Assembly: GCA_013396915.1 (NCBI GenBank)
Contig: VWZL01002232.1
Location: forward strand, 340,543 to 404,542
From: Stercorarius parasiticus
Lineage: Eukaryota; Chordata; Aves; Charadriiformes; Stercorariidae
DNA length: 64,000 bases
Direction: 5' to 3'
In this document: piece by piece, positions 22,401 to 35,987 of the stretch
How positions within the stretch are numbered: the stretch's first letter is position 1
Layout of the letters: the number at the start of each line of letters is the position of its first letter
Notes under the pieces: model-generated
The model's input: only the letters and a program-made list of their open reading frames with translations
Databases searched by the model: none
What the model was told of the DNA's origin: nothing
Made by a program: the position numbers and the translations under genes

Positions 22401-24605
22401 GCTATAAGCCAAATATACCCCATAAACTAGCGCTGACAGACAGTAAGATTCTGGCTTTGAGCAAAGTTCATAAGGAAAGGTGCACAGCCCACCTTAGATA
22501 TTTTTGTGGTGTGGGGGACAAGAAACCAGGGAAATAGCAGTCAGCCAACAAATGGAAATACTTCGGCTCAATCTGTTATTAAGAGAGCATTTCTCACTTG
22601 TGGTCTTCTCTGTTTACCAGCAGAACTGTTGTTATTGGCTTCCTTCCAACTTGTTACCTTTCATTACGTTAAGTCTCTTGCATCTTTATAGAGTTGCAAA
22701 GGTCTTAAAATTCAGTCACTTGGTACTCTGATTGCTATAACCAAGTTTAACTGAGCATTTTATGTCTCTCAAAGTCTTAAAAATTCTGTTTGGGAAAAAA
22801 AAAATGGGAAGACTTACCTAGTATTGGAAAAACTTACCTAGTTTTAAGTTCAGTTTTTAGATGTCTGTATTTCTCAGATTAACGTATTATCCCACCAGTT
22901 TATTAGATCTACTTAAATGAACCAAATAAAGACATAAAGAAGTTAGTTGATTAGGATTCCACAGATCACATTCAGGGGAACGGCACTTAAATCCCTATTA
23001 TTCTGCCAGGGAAGGCAAAGCATTAGAGTCATTCAACTAACACTCAGGTTTTCTGGTTTGAGGTTTGCTTCGGTTGGTTTCCACCCAAGTTCGTGCTCTA
23101 TTTTGACCAGAAGTTCCTACCTCTTCCTGGCCTGAATTCAGAGATCAGCAGTAAACATTAGCAGTTTAAGGAAGTACCGGTCATTTCAGCTGAGCAGCCT
23201 TTGGGGTGGGGAAGGGTTAGCCCTCACAAAGCTTTATCTTTAGATGGACATATTCTGTGTTAGACACTCAGAATGAGCATTTTGGCTATCACTATACAAT
23301 TGGCAAAGCTAAAGAAAGCAGGCACTTCTTAGAGTTCAAGAGAACAAGCTGTAATAAGATCATAAAATCACTCCAACATTTGACTAATGTACAGTGCTAC
23401 AAAGGATATTTATTTTGCAATATATAAGAAAGATCAAATTTAAGTACTTCCCATTTATCTCAGTGAAAATGCCGAAGTGAGAGATACTTCTTCAACTTGT
23501 GGGAGAAAGTTCTTGGGCTTCTCCCAAACACTAATCATATATTCATTCAAAGTGAATGAAAAAGGAAAAAAAAAGCACAACAAAAGTCGGTGCTTATGGT
23601 GATGCATCACCACCACATACAAAGGACTGCTCCCCTGCCTTTAGGAGAGGTGGGAGATGCAGTAATTGCAGAAGTGAAAGCTGACTGCTGTTCCCCAGAG
23701 GGCCCAAGCTCATCGAGTTCACAGAGGGGTCTGGTTTAGTTCACACAGAGGTTCCCCAGGGGATGCACATTTCTTTAAGATTTTAAAGAACAAGTCCATC
23801 AAAAAAACCCATCTCACCACCTTCGTAGCTTTGCTTTGTCACACCTGAAATAGGGGCTAAGCTTTCTATATTTTTAATTACTCTGGAAGATCACGTCCAG
23901 CAGCACAGAATGCAAAGGAAAGGTGGTAAAACCAGAGCAGGATGTGTTGGGAGGCACGGCTGTAGGTGTTCTCTACAACAGGTTACCAGCTAGAAACGAG
24001 TAGGGTTAAGCAGCAGATGGATGCTGCTGCAGCAGCACAGCACGCAACAGCCGCTTCAGGGGAGCACAAGTATAGTTAGTGTCTGCAGGCATAAGATTCA
24101 CAGCACTTTAATTGCTAGGTGAAATAGAGTAAAGGTTTTAGAGAGCATTTTCGTTAATCGGTGATATTTTCAGTACTAAGGCAAGAGCAGACGTCAGACT
24201 ATGCAGAGGTCTGAAATCATACTAGGCATGCAATTCCTACCTCCCCCCTCAAAAAGCTAATAGTCAAACTAGGCCAATTACTTCGGTCTTGCAGAAGTCG
24301 CCCTTTTGTTAATAATTTTATTTTTTTTTTTGCTCACTTCATTTTTCCCTCAAACCACCTTTCTACTGAATTAAGAAATAACAAATAGGGTAAAGCTGGT
24401 AAACGCATACCACATGAGGTATTACCTACATGACACACCAAAGCTAGTGAACTACCACAGTTAACAGCAAGTCAACTTTTACCTTAATTTACACCTGTGT
24501 TTCAGCCAAATTGTAAAACACTTAATTTGAGAAGTTCCTTTTTACAGATATTAATCACTAAGCTTTCCACGGCGAGGTTTTGAAAAAGAAAGAGAAGGAA
24601 GTTAC
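19436..24605. other. TPD52 intron 1 (after the long-isoform exon)
   Basis: No recognisable exon or repeat element. It contains a 20-base tandem duplication carrying two perfect splice-donor sequences on the minus strand (22812-22841), described as a finding. The remaining open frames look like chance. Confidence 0.7.
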
Positions 24606-24729
24606 CAGACTTCACCAGTGTAGGTGATCCAGGAGGAGAGAGGTTTATGCTAGGCGACAGGTAAAGATAGTTTCTGTTCACTCCGGCATTGAAATCGAAG
24701 GGCGATTTATAATCCTCATACAGATCCAT
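24606..24729 (-). CDS. TPD52: TPD52 coding exon 1, PrLZ-type N-terminus
   Basis: Encodes 41 residues plus the first base of a split Gly codon. It starts MDLYEDYKSPFDF, which matches the alternative human N-terminus (MDCRE then MDLYEDYQSPFDF), and ends in a Ser/Pro-rich stretch (SPPGSPTLVKS). The donor is CTG|gtaact. The family identifies this as the first exon of the long, tissue-restricted isoform, so a promoter should lie just to the right (above 24.8 kb); I see no clear TATA box. I chose the ATG at 24727-24729 because conservation with human begins there. An in-frame ATG at 24775-24777 would add 16 residues (MLRWKRRT...), and an out-of-frame ATG lies at 24779-24781. Confidence 0.93.
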
Positions 24730-24739
24730 GCCAGAAAAT

Positions 24740-24781
24740 TCAGAGTGCACAGCCGTCCTCCTCTTCCACCGAAGCATTCAT
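24740..24781 (-). promoter_or_regulatory. Upstream ORF before the TPD52 long-isoform start
   Basis: The minus strand reads ATG at 24779-24781 and then 12 more codons (MNASVEEEDGCAL) to TGA at 24740-24742, ten bases before the TPD52 ATG. A second ATG (24775-24777) is in frame with TPD52. The 5' leader therefore offers three starts within 55 nt. A uORF ending just before the main start is compatible with leaky scanning or reinitiation and could lower or condition translation. The ORF is read directly from the sequence; the regulatory role is inferred. Confidence 0.45.
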
Positions 24782-27700
24782 CTTCACTTGCTGGGGCGAC
24801 CCGAACAGCAGGATTCAGAAACCCTCTGTTTCTTCACGACACACACTATACCTCCTCAGAAAATTCAGCTCTCTTATGCCTCTGTTAGATTTGATAGAGC
24901 CGTCTAGCAGGTGATTTCTTAGCCATTTTGTAGCTGCTGCTGTTTACATGGCACAAAGTTAAGTTCCTGTAAATTTGTAACTGGGGCTGGAATTAAACAG
25001 ACCGTTCCTTTAACAAACATTCACAGTGCACCGTTCATGGCTTCTGGAAGAGCCTTGGTCCTCTGTAGAATTGCATCAAGAATTTTCAATCATTTAAATA
25101 AAAAAAGGTCAGCTGACTGCAGCTACACCAGGATATCCTTAATCTTCTAGGACACAAAAGGATTACTAGCCGTAATCTATCCTATATACCATCTGTGTAG
25201 GACTTTTTCCTCTGATTAATGGAAAATTCTGCATGCGTAACTATTTCTCCAGCTGCTTCCACCAGTGTAATAACCAGTAGCCAGAACCCAGTCTCTGCTG
25301 CCCAGGTATCTCACTGCAGTGCAAACTCAGAATAGGAGAAAGCAGCATCTCTGAAGGCTATGCTAGAAACACTACCTAGGTTTTTTAATGAATGTGCTAA
25401 TGTGCATTATGATTTTTGCCCATAAAGCTAAACATATCTGGGTATGAGGGGGTTGGTTTTTGTTTGGTGTTTTTTTTTTTTTTTTAAAAACATTGACGTG
25501 TACTACCTTCAGCCAGCATCATTTACAGCAGCCAGTTATGCCAGGAACCGGTAACACTGGAATCCATTGTCCTGATGAACTGTATTTATGTTTTGACACG
25601 TATACCATGAAGAAAGATCAACTTACGTAAGCCATCTGACTTCATGCTGGGGGTATAAGATTTAGCCCTGGGAAGCAGAAGCTTCTTACCTAAAAGAGGC
25701 ACTCGGCAGTTTTGCAGTGCGTCACTACTATTTTTTTTTCTTCCAAGGTCAGCTTCTTTCACTGAAAAAAGAAGTTTACTAGCAAGCGTAGCTAACCTTT
25801 ACAGCTAAGTAACAATTACCTCCCAACCCCACACGTTCACCTGGGCTCTTCACCGCAGCCTGCACACAGAGGAGCATAATCAAATGGAAGTTAATCTTTT
25901 CCTCCACTGTAAGAGTGATGTTTTAAGACAGAGCTGATCAGCGACATTACGCCACCCTCTGCTCAAAGCTGTAGAAGTGAAGGAGCCTTGCAGCATACCC
26001 AAGTCAAGCCTGGGCAATGTATTCTCTGGGGATACGAGAAGAAAGCGTTCCATTTGAAGTTTTAACTTCCCACTTCCACTGTAGTCACTGGGTGCAGGAA
26101 CAGACCTTCCAGCTAATTAAAGAGCAGTTCCTTTAGACTGCAGACCTACATTCGTTTCTGGTATAGACTACCTGCAGGCTCATAACAATGAGAGTGCCAG
26201 AGCCTGGAACACAGGTCTCTGCTATGTTCCCAACCCACCGAAAGAAGAAAATAAAATGCCCCTCTGCATTCCTGACACGTGGCTGTGGCATCTGCTAGAA
26301 ATACTGCAAAGTTCACCTGACAAAGGTCAAAGCTTTGGCCACAGATTCTCGTTAAAGCATCCAGAGGCAGCCGAGAACTGTAACATGGCTATAGTAATAA
26401 TATACTCTCTATTAACCAAGCACACTAATATGCATAGCTACCGATTTTGCTTTGCAGCCTTCCCTCGTGTAACTCAGCAGAGGGGGACTGCCTTCTGTAC
26501 AAATGCTCAGGCAGTAGTTGTACTAACTGGATTAGGCAAAGTGACAAGTTATCCAATGAGGCACACTGGAAGAGCTGGGTGTTTTCTACCATCGCTCTCC
26601 CAACAGAGAGAGAGAGCACGAAGGTAAGGCTATACCACCTAGGACTATTTCCCAACACCAGAGAACCATTCAATATAACACCAGTCCATGCTCGCAGGCT
26701 ACAATAACTGAAAGTAGCTATTATAGGAAAAAGAATCTCTTATGAAGATCTGTTCATCACTGCTAACAATCAGGAATACCATTTCCTGGCCAAGGGCATT
26801 TACTGGAGTCAATGCTTACATTCTTGTCATTGACAGGAAACTCCCTGCACTCAGTTTTACCCCATACCATCCATTCAAAAAAATCCAGCACCCTTCCTGT
26901 ATCTTTACTGTGCAAAAGTTGGTTTCATGTCCCTAGAGACATTTGGATTGCCAGTCTAAGACCACTGACCTGGCCAGTTACCACTACAGACGGATGCATG
27001 TATGGGCCAAACTCTCCAACACATCTTCAGTGTAGTCAGAGAGACAAGTACAGGACATTGGCCACCACTAGAACATACCTCTGGCTTACAGGGAAGGTTT
27101 GCTGAGTTACAAATCCGAGCCCACACATGAGAGGCTTAATTCTGCTTTTGCCCTGGCTTAGCCTGAGCACGAGCCCTGAAGTCACCCAAGACAATTCTCT
27201 AGATTTTAGAAATATTACCGTCCTAAGATCATTGCCAAGAGAGGGTCCATGCAAGCACTCCTTACTTCCAACTACCCTCTGCTCAGATTAAACTATCTTA
27301 TAGAGGCCGTACAGCAGGGTTGCTATAGCACCTCCCAAGCAAGCCACCTAAACACATCGGACTCCTGATCTCTTACCTGCAGGAGTTTACTGAAGCATCA
27401 CTCCTCACTCATTCTCAGCTACAAATCCTACCTGGTGATGAAGGAACAAGCTTCTTCCTCATCACCTGGGGAAGTTTGATGGTCTTCACCCTGAAGTACA
27501 AGACAATCTGGCTGTAAGGAGAAAGGACTGCAGTCCACCCTTCCAAACCTGCTGTTGGACAATATCTAGGCTACCTGTCATCCCTAATTCATTCACTTCA
27601 GGAAAGACAGGTAATCCCCTGCCAGCCATAACAGTGAGTTTATCCAGTTCTGGCGCGGTAGCTCCTTAGCACAGCCAGGGATTCGGGGCAGAGCAAGGCA

Positions 27701-30700
27701 GCACTCCCCCTACACTGTCTAAAGGCAGTCTGGGGATGGGCCCTGCGAGCTGTTAGTGTGTTGCATTTGGAGGAGGAACGACTTTCTCTCCAAGGGACTT
27801 TCCAAATTAAAGTGATGGCCCCAAGGAAACAAAGCAGGATGGGGATGACAGACAGCAGCCACATGGAACTGGAAAGAACAGTTTTGCTCTGCAGCATGAA
27901 GCTTTTTGACAAGTTTAGCAGCTCTCAACAGTCTGAGTGGCAGTGGCAGGAAGCAAGATTTCTCAACAATGTGAAAACAGGCTCATTATGAGGCCTTTCT
28001 AAAGGGCCCTCCCATGACCAAAATATCCCACCCCATGGCCTCCCTCCTCCTCGTGGTAATTAAGAGTACATGGAGCTGGCTCAAGGTGCAACTGAGGCCA
28101 TACCATGCTAGATGTACCCTGCCTTCCCAGTGCAAGACATACATTTTAGAGCTGAAGCTAAAGTTTAGATTTGTTATGTGGCTTACAGTAGTTATCGTGC
28201 ATGCCCAAGTATCTTTGTTCTCTGCCCTGTCTAGCAAATTCGATTGTTACAGGTGAACCTTGACTCTTACTGCAGGTATCAGCTCCAAGCCAGTACCTGA
28301 AGAGATGCTGAAGCCTAAGGACGCATCTGCTCCAGAGACAAGTAGCAGTGGGGTTTTGGTCACTATGCAAGAGATTAAAACTGAAGATTTTGCTGTTCCA
28401 GAACAAGTGCTCATTTGCCCTTAACAACTCAGGATAACTAAGAGGTTGGTACTTAAGTTATCTATGCCATTTTAGAAGCTGGTGTTTGAGAGACTGGTGT
28501 GAAGGTAGGTAACTTCTGTCAAGGATGCTTGAACCAATTACTGACAAGTTCAACTGAATGTTGCAAAGTGGCTCAGGAAGGCTCGGCAAGCCTGAGCAAA
28601 GCATTACCATCACAACTCCTACCATTAATCATGGTGTAATCTCCTCTGTTAAGGTTAGAGAGTGTGCTTAAAGCTTTCCCAGGTAACTATTTAGCATCAA
28701 CAGTCAGGACAGATTGTGCACGTCATGAATCATAAGGGAGGGAACTTCCTGCACAGCTAGAAAAACTGTTAAGTTTGAGCAAACACAGTTAACCAGATAT
28801 TTGCCTGCCTAGCCTCAGACATTGTTCTTTCTTCAGATACCACCTGCTGCCCAGGTCTGCAGCTTCCACCTTAGCCCAGGCCTCTAGCAGCAATTTAAGT
28901 AAGGCAATATAGTATTACAGCACTTCTACCCTGTTGCAAGCCACACGAGGATAAGATGCTATGGTACCCTTGCAGAGAAGCTGCTTTTCTCACATTTAGG
29001 TCTAGCAGAACAATAGTTTGCTTATACATGAAAAAGTCATATCCCTCTTTCTCTAAAGAAACCAAACCCAGCTCAAGTGAATACCATTTCTGCACTTTGA
29101 AGAAACTAAGCTATGTATTCTGTAGTGTTTCATACAAAGAGTTAAATTCAAAATTGAAAGGCTAACACTAATGCCTCGGGACTGGAGGAATGCAGAGGCT
29201 ACCCTAGGACAAGATCCAAACAATACTTTGGATAAAGCTACCTAATAACCAACCCACAAAATCCATTAGAGCTCTGCTGCTACATAGGCACCTTCACCAT
29301 CTTGGGACATCCTGTGTTTGTGTCCTGTGTAAGCACAGAGATGCCAAACTTGGGCACCACAGCCTATACTTTTGTCAAGCCTACCATGACTCCAGCACTT
29401 AATTCAGCAAGCAAAAGAGGATGGGGGAAGATGGGGGAAGATGAGGGAAGAGTTCGTTGCGGAAGAGACGCTTGCTGTTTTGGGGGCATAGCAAAAAGAT
29501 TCAATCTTTTATTTCAAGGTTGACTGTTAAGATTCAACTGCCTGCTCAGCCTATACCTGGTTTGAATTTGTATCTTCTGCAGTCTGCTAACAGGCAAGAC
29601 TGACTGGGGGACCTTCCAGTAACTGTGGATGGGGTAAAGACTTCCAGCCAGGTCTTCCCCCACCCCAACCTTTCACAGGTAGATCCCAATCAGGCAGCAA
29701 CAATCAGGCTCCTCTTCCCACCCCAACTGAGTTTTATAGGGCATAAGCCATTTTAAGAGCTGTAAAGCTACTTAAGCATCTTAAGCCAATCTAGGTTCTG
29801 TAGCATCCATTTGATCTTCAAAGTCTTACCAGTTTACAGATGAGTAAAGCCTTTCAGCACCTGATCCAAGGCCTTAAAACTGCATTAAGAGAATACATGC
29901 CATGAAGCAACAGGACAGAATCCCAAACACTAAGCGAGCCTTTAATTAGTACATGCCTGCTCCTATTTCCACGTTGGGCTCTCTCCTCTGCCTTTAACGG
30001 CAGATACCTCTTTCAGCTGGCAAGATTTGTGCATGACATGAATGGAGCTGCACAGCTATAAGAGTTATTGAACATTATGAGTACAGGCTTCTACAGCCCC
30101 GTCAGTAATGGTCAGCAGACTGTGACTTAAGGGTTTAAGCATTTGCTGCTGCTGCCTTCTAGCAGAGCCCAACTCAACACCACCATATTAATCTCATTAC
30201 TTCAGCCTCCCGCATCATGCTCTCTCTGGACTAACTCTCCCTGATGCAACAGCATTGTCCAGTATGGTTCTTTGTATAGAAATATCTTCTCCAGCATTTT
30301 CTTAAGACTAAATGCTGCCTTCATGTACTTATATTTGAAAAACAAGAAAACAAAAAAAAAAACCACCCGCCAAACAAACAAAACCCTCTCAGAATGATCA
30401 ATATTCTCCCAAGATGTACCGCTCTACAACACAAACACTTCTGTGTGCTACCGTTCAGGATTACGAGGTTGCTAGTATTGTTCTTTTCTGAAACCAAAGT
30501 CTCAGCCCACAGCATTTCAGAGGGCTGACACATATTTTTGCGAAGGCAGCAGTTCTGTTCTCTCCTCCTCCCAATCCAATTATAAACTCAGACTAATTTC
30601 CTGAGATCTTGTGAGGGAGTAGATCCACGCTCCGGCATATTTTGCTGCCAGACAAGCTGATACCACAGTAAGACTCTTAACCCATTCATATCAGAAGTCT

Positions 30701-31764
30701 CTGTATTTGCACAGGTTCTCCACTACCTTTTGAATGCATCTCCTCCAGCACTTATAAGATTCTCGTTAGGCAGAAAACCCTGACCTAGAGCAAAGGTTTG
30801 TGTCTCAAACAGAGGTCAAAGCAGTCACATTTGTCAACTCCATAGCAGGTGAAAAGCATTTCCAATCTATCGGAAGAGTCCAGGTCAAAGGATGCAGTAG
30901 ACAGCACCCCAGAACCAGTGATCAGGTAGGGCATTGCATTGACTTTGGGAAAGTCAGGCCAAATTCTGCAAACACAGAGGAACATTTCCAAGTGAGATTA
31001 ACAGAGTCAAAACACCGTCAGGTAGATTTTGGAGGAATGCATTTAGTTATTTGACTTCATCCGCTTATCCCATTTATGCTGCCATTCTCTGGAGACTCCA
31101 GTCCCTGGTAAGAGACTGAACCTGTCAAAAACGCTGGAGAAGTAGCGCTGAGCTGCAGCCAGATGACAGTTGGAAAAGATTAGGAAGAAAAGGCTGTAGT
31201 GCAGAACGGGATTGTTTTAAACAAAGTTTTAGTATATAACCTTGCAATCTATTTAAAAGTTTTACTTGAATGAGTTGAACTGGAGCAATTCCCAGCTTCC
31301 CTCAGAAGAAAATTCTGCTCTTTTGCACTCTTAAAGCAAACCTCCCTCTTTCAACACTGCACCCCAAAGCTTCTACTTCTGAAAAGTAGCTCCATAAAAG
31401 CCCACCATTCCCCATCCACATCATCGGGTCTCACCATTAAAATGACACTGAAGTTGTAAGAACAAAGCAGATTTGATTACATATTAGGCTGAATCACGTA
31501 CTGTGATATCTGAAAGGATAATCACCAAAAAAAGCATCATCTGTAGTCTCAGCAATACCTTAATAATACCAGCAAACACTCTTCAGTGCTTGAGGTATAC
31601 ACTAGCTCCCTACCACATAATTACCAAGTTCATGCCTGGATTTGGTGTAGCACAGAATTTGCACCATTTAGTGTCAAAGACAGAAGTACAGAAGCACGTA
31701 AGCAACCAAGCAGCACACAATTTGATGCAAGCAACGAGGCTTAGGGTATGTACTTCATAAAATC

Positions 31765-31895
31765 CATCCTTGGAGATATTCAAAAGCCGTCTGGACATGG
31801 TCCTGGGAAACTGGCTTTAGGTGGCCCTGCTTGAGCAGTGGAGTTGGGCCAGATGACTTCTAGACATCCCTTCCCACCTCAACCATTCTATGATT
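31765..31895 (+). mobile_element. CR1 LINE, 3' tail fragment
   Basis: Sense CR1 fragment of about 130 bases: ccttggagatattcaaaagc, then gtcctgggaaactggcttta, ending ccattctatgatt. It is of the subfamily whose tail reads 'ggtggccctgcttgagcag'. It is only the extreme 3' end, so it is very strongly 5'-truncated. Confidence 0.88.
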
Positions 31896-34800
31896 AAGAC
31901 AACGGCTCACACAGATCCTCCAAGGTCTGCAACCCTGAAGAGACTGCTCGGGAACACAAGGAGTCCTGGTGGCCAGCCCATCACCTTGTGAATTAGATTT
32001 GCAAATATCTACCTGCTGACAGAATAAAGTTCAATTTTCTCCCATACTTTCTAAACTGAGGTACAGACAGAGACTTCACAGGAGACTTGTCACTTCCACA
32101 CACCTCCCCAGCGTATAGCAGTATTATGACAGCTGACAAGCAAGGCAACAGCATTTACAGCAGCAGAGACTATTTTGATTTCAGTTTGGAAGGAGTCTGC
32201 AGGAAAAAAATAGCTGACCAGTCCAGTTGGGCCAGATTCTGGGGAAATAACATCCTGTATTTGCATAAGAGGGACTGACTCAGGTTTTGCTTACAAGATG
32301 AATGAGAGAGCAACTTCTTGAGCCTGACACGTGATTCCAGACCTTTAACACAGAAGAAGCTTTTGACTAATATATTTTAGAGAGCCATCCATTTCTCCCT
32401 GATCCCCCTTTCCCCAGCAGGGAAGCGAATGTATGCCTCTGCAGCTGGAGGAGTTCACTCTTGTATACAAAGAAAAGCTTGAAGTAGACAAATTAGCTCA
32501 GTGTCACTATGCTAAAGCTACCTTAGAAGCAGGAGCCTCTCCTCCTCTTACCCTTTAATCTATCGATTAAACAGAGCCCAGGGATACTAGGCTGAAGTTA
32601 AGCCTTTGAATTTCCTTCTCAGACTCCTCAATTTATTCTTTCCCGCTCCAGTGCGGCTTCCTTTATTACTCCAGCAACCTTCCCTTAATGCTTGCTCTTG
32701 GGTTCTCCTAGCAAAGCTCCTCAGTCCAGACAAAAGCTTCCAAACGTGTTGGTTCAGCTGGAGATGTTAGTTTGCCCTTCAAAAGCACTTGGAGAGTCAC
32801 TTCTGCATTCAGGACATAGTAATTTTTAATGTTGTCATACAAGTCGCCCAGAAATACTCAGAGCACAGTAATCTGCAGGTGGGCTCCCACAAAGGATGCA
32901 CATGTAACACCAACTGGATTTAAATGTGTTAGAAGCACTGCTAAGTTTACCATTAGAAGACAAAGCAGGGAAAGTTTCATCTTGTCAAAACAGCCTTATC
33001 CTGTTGACATAATTCCACTCCAAACATCCCTAACATTAATGAAGGAAATAGCTAGCTGCCTGTGCTCCCTTAAGACCCCACCCAATTTTCTAAATGCAGG
33101 CAGTGTTCAGATACCTTCACCCCTGGCAACCTCACTGCAGATTTGATGGGATTTAATGGAAGCATCATTTTGACTTCTGTTGTTACATATACACACACTG
33201 CTCAGTGGCAGCCTTCATATGGAAGGCTGGCAGCCAATCTTTTGCCAGGTTGTTTGGACACCTTACTTCTTTTCCTCTGCCTAATCCCCTCATTGGGCTA
33301 CCCTCCCCTCCTCTAGGTTCACAGCATCAGACAGCTTAAAACAAATACAAAAAACATATCAGAAGTCAACTGAAGGTACTTGATACTAGCCTGGAGCCAT
33401 TTCAGTAAGCTACAAAAATGAACAAGAGCCCAGGCTTTGAACTTATCCTTTTCCTCCTCAAACCCAACTCTAAGCTTACTGCAACTTGGGAGGGAATTAC
33501 ACCCCTCCAATAAAGGCATATTAAAACGTGGAAATTAATTTTAAAACTTACAGCTGAATCTATCCCTTATCATACACACTTTTACCAAACAGAGGTGGCT
33601 ATGCACAAGTTCCTGGGACACCAGTTACTTTTAAGTAGACCCTCCTGAGAAGCAACCTTTCTGATTTCTCAAGTCTCACAGCTCCTTGCAGTCACATTAT
33701 TTTCTTGGAAACTGCAAAGCTGTAAAAACGTACATTTTTTTTTTGCCAGAACTTCCACACACAAGTTATTGGTTGCATGGCTAAACTCCTGCTGTAGTCT
33801 GGTTCCTTATTCAGTTATCCACGACAAACATAAGCTTTTTGCTTAATAATTCACCATGATGATGACTAACCACCAGGTTGATACTCCCTTCCCTTCTCAG
33901 GCCTTGACTAACCCAAGTTTAAGATTTAGATTGGTACTGTCAAACAAGTGTAACTGCGTAACACTGAAGAGTATGATTTCTCCAACACAAGCAACTGCAA
34001 GTAGCAAGCTGTGCAGAAATCCTATTAACATTTTTGCTCTTGGCTTATCCAAGAAGATAGTGTGAAATGTCCATGAAACTGTAAAACCCTGCCTAGCCAG
34101 CAGAAGTGGTGCACTGGTACAATAAATATGCAATCATGTATGCTCCAGAAATCTCTCAGGTCATAAGAACACACTCCTGATCCCCCTTCCCCACCCAGTC
34201 AAATCACACCTTCAGACTAGTAATGCTTTTTACCACAAACCCATCAGAGAACCAGCCTGTCCATGAAGTACTTAAAAGCCAACAATAGACATTGAGCCGG
34301 TTATGTAGCTTATCCAAGCACGTGAGCCCATAACAAAGACAAGCCCATATTATTCATCTACATTTCTCACCCACTGAAGAATTTTGGTGAGCCCACCTAA
34401 ATTTAAGAAAATAAGACCTGACACAGGAGTGCTAACGGCACACCAACAGACTGCTGGTATGAAGCACTCTTGCACACTGATGCAGCAGTTCCCTATTACT
34501 GGGTATCTCTCATTCAAAAACACAGAATAAGTTGTGGTGTTTTCTCTGCAGCACCAAACAAGATACATTACCTATTCCTTTACAGCCCAGCATTTTACAA
34601 GTCACCCATCCAACTTTGTAGCACTTGAAGTGTCCCATTCCAGATGAAGTTTGGCTGCTACTTGCCCGTACTGCTACACGGCATACCAAGCTGGGCAGCA
34701 GCAATTCCTGCGATGCTTCTAAACTGATTTGGAGCAGTGGCTGTCACTAGCAAAGGGACCTTGAGCCGCATTCTGCCAGGGCTGCAAACTGGTCAAACTC

Positions 34801-35419
34801 AAGACATGGGGCTTGAATATTTCTGCACTGCTCTTAATCTCATTTAAGAGATAAGAGGGAGAATCCTGCAACTGCGTATGCAATGAACCAGGAGCCATTC
34901 ACTAACAAACCAACTGCACTGACTGGCTTATTTTTTTCTAATATAATGCAGATAATGCATCTACCTTTAAAGTATTATGACCACTGAAGTTCCCATTATA
35001 TTAATAAGTACTCTGAGATTTTATCTGATTGATATGTCCTTGAATGACTTTTAATGCTGCTTGAGCTGAGTAAATCCTGTTAAGAGACATTTGCTCCTAC
35101 TCCAAGTCAGACTAGAACAGTAAATTAAATGAAACTGTTAGCCTACAGAGATACTGCTGTCACACAAATCAACAGACAGTCATGAAACACTAATCACTCC
35201 AAAAGCGGAGGAAGGCAAAGAGAAGGGTGTAGAAAGTTTGTCCAGAGATGATTCTCCACAAAGAAATAAAGCTTTCAATGATTTCCAGGTCCTAGAGGAA
35301 GTTGAGCATACCCTCTTCCATCAGATCAGATTTTAGACATAAGACACCGCTTTTCGCCTCCAGGTGACATTATAGGCAATCTATGTATGCTTTTTTACAA
35401 CCTACACAGGTTCAGATCA

Positions 35420-35472
35420 GAAAAGTATGATCTCAAATCATAGAAGTTCTGATCTCAAATCATAAAAGTACG
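35420..35472 (+). repeat. Short tandem duplication, 22-bp period
   Basis: The unit gatctcaaatcata(g/a)aagt occurs at 35429 and 35451, with two mismatches nearby. It is a simple local duplication. Confidence 0.75.
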
Positions 35473-35874
35473 GATTCTCTCCAAATCTCCAAGCAGCATT
35501 CATATATTTATGCGTGATTTAGTTGTATCCCAGTCCATTCCACACAAAGGTAAGTTTTCCTAAACATCAGCATGCTTCGATAAGCTGATCCCCAGGCTCC
35601 TCACTTAAATGTCACAGTGAAGTAAGTAGAGCAAGTTAAACCACTTATTTTACTGAAGTATATGAGAGTGGACAAAACTGGAAAGACATTTAGATGAATA
35701 CAAAGTCAGACAGACATTTTTCCTGATTCCGGTACAGTCGACACAATGGAAACTACAGGGGGAATGACAAAGTGCAGTGGGTTTGAAGGATCAAAGTTTA
35801 AAGGGTGTGCCTTGAAGGAAATTGAGCTTCAGCTCTTAAACTTGGGGGAAGGGAGGGGAAGAAAGAAGGGAAAG

Positions 35875-35987
35875 AGGTTTTGTTGCTTTTTTTTTTTTGT
35901 TTGGTTTTATCTGGGTTTGGTTGTTTTGTTTGATTTTGGGTTTTTTTTTTGTTTTTGTTTTTGGGTTTTTTTAGGTTTTTTTTTTAA
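35875..35987 (+). repeat. T-rich low-complexity tract
   Basis: About 110 bases of T with interspersed G (ttttgtttggttttatctgg type), giving a spurious Phe-rich frame (35746-36075, plus). It is not similar to any CR1 tail, since CR1 does not end in poly(A). Confidence 0.85.

Larger units (their letters stand above)
6915..24781 (-). other. TPD52: TPD52 transcription unit (long, PrLZ-type isoform), six coding exons
   Basis: Gene span from the probable poly(A) region to the upstream ORF of the first exon; the true transcription start lies further right and was not located. TPD52 is a small coiled-coil adaptor of the D52 family. It forms homo- and heteromers and is linked in the literature to exocytic vesicle traffic, MAL2 and annexin binding, and lipid-droplet storage; it is often amplified in human carcinomas. 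Six exons (24606-24729, 19320-19435, 17482-17630, 16514-16615, 9527-9575, 8293-8409) join with matching phases and GT/AG borders to give 657 nt, 218 aa plus stop, close to the roughly 224 aa of the human long isoform. Introns are 5170, 1689, 866, 6938 and 1117 nt. Identity rests on strong similarity in every exon to the D52 family. Confidence 0.96.

Noticed and set aside
25621..25745. A minus-strand donor-like site (tttag|gtaaga) as an extra TPD52 exon
   Set aside because: No matching acceptor, ATG or coding composition could be seen upstream of it.
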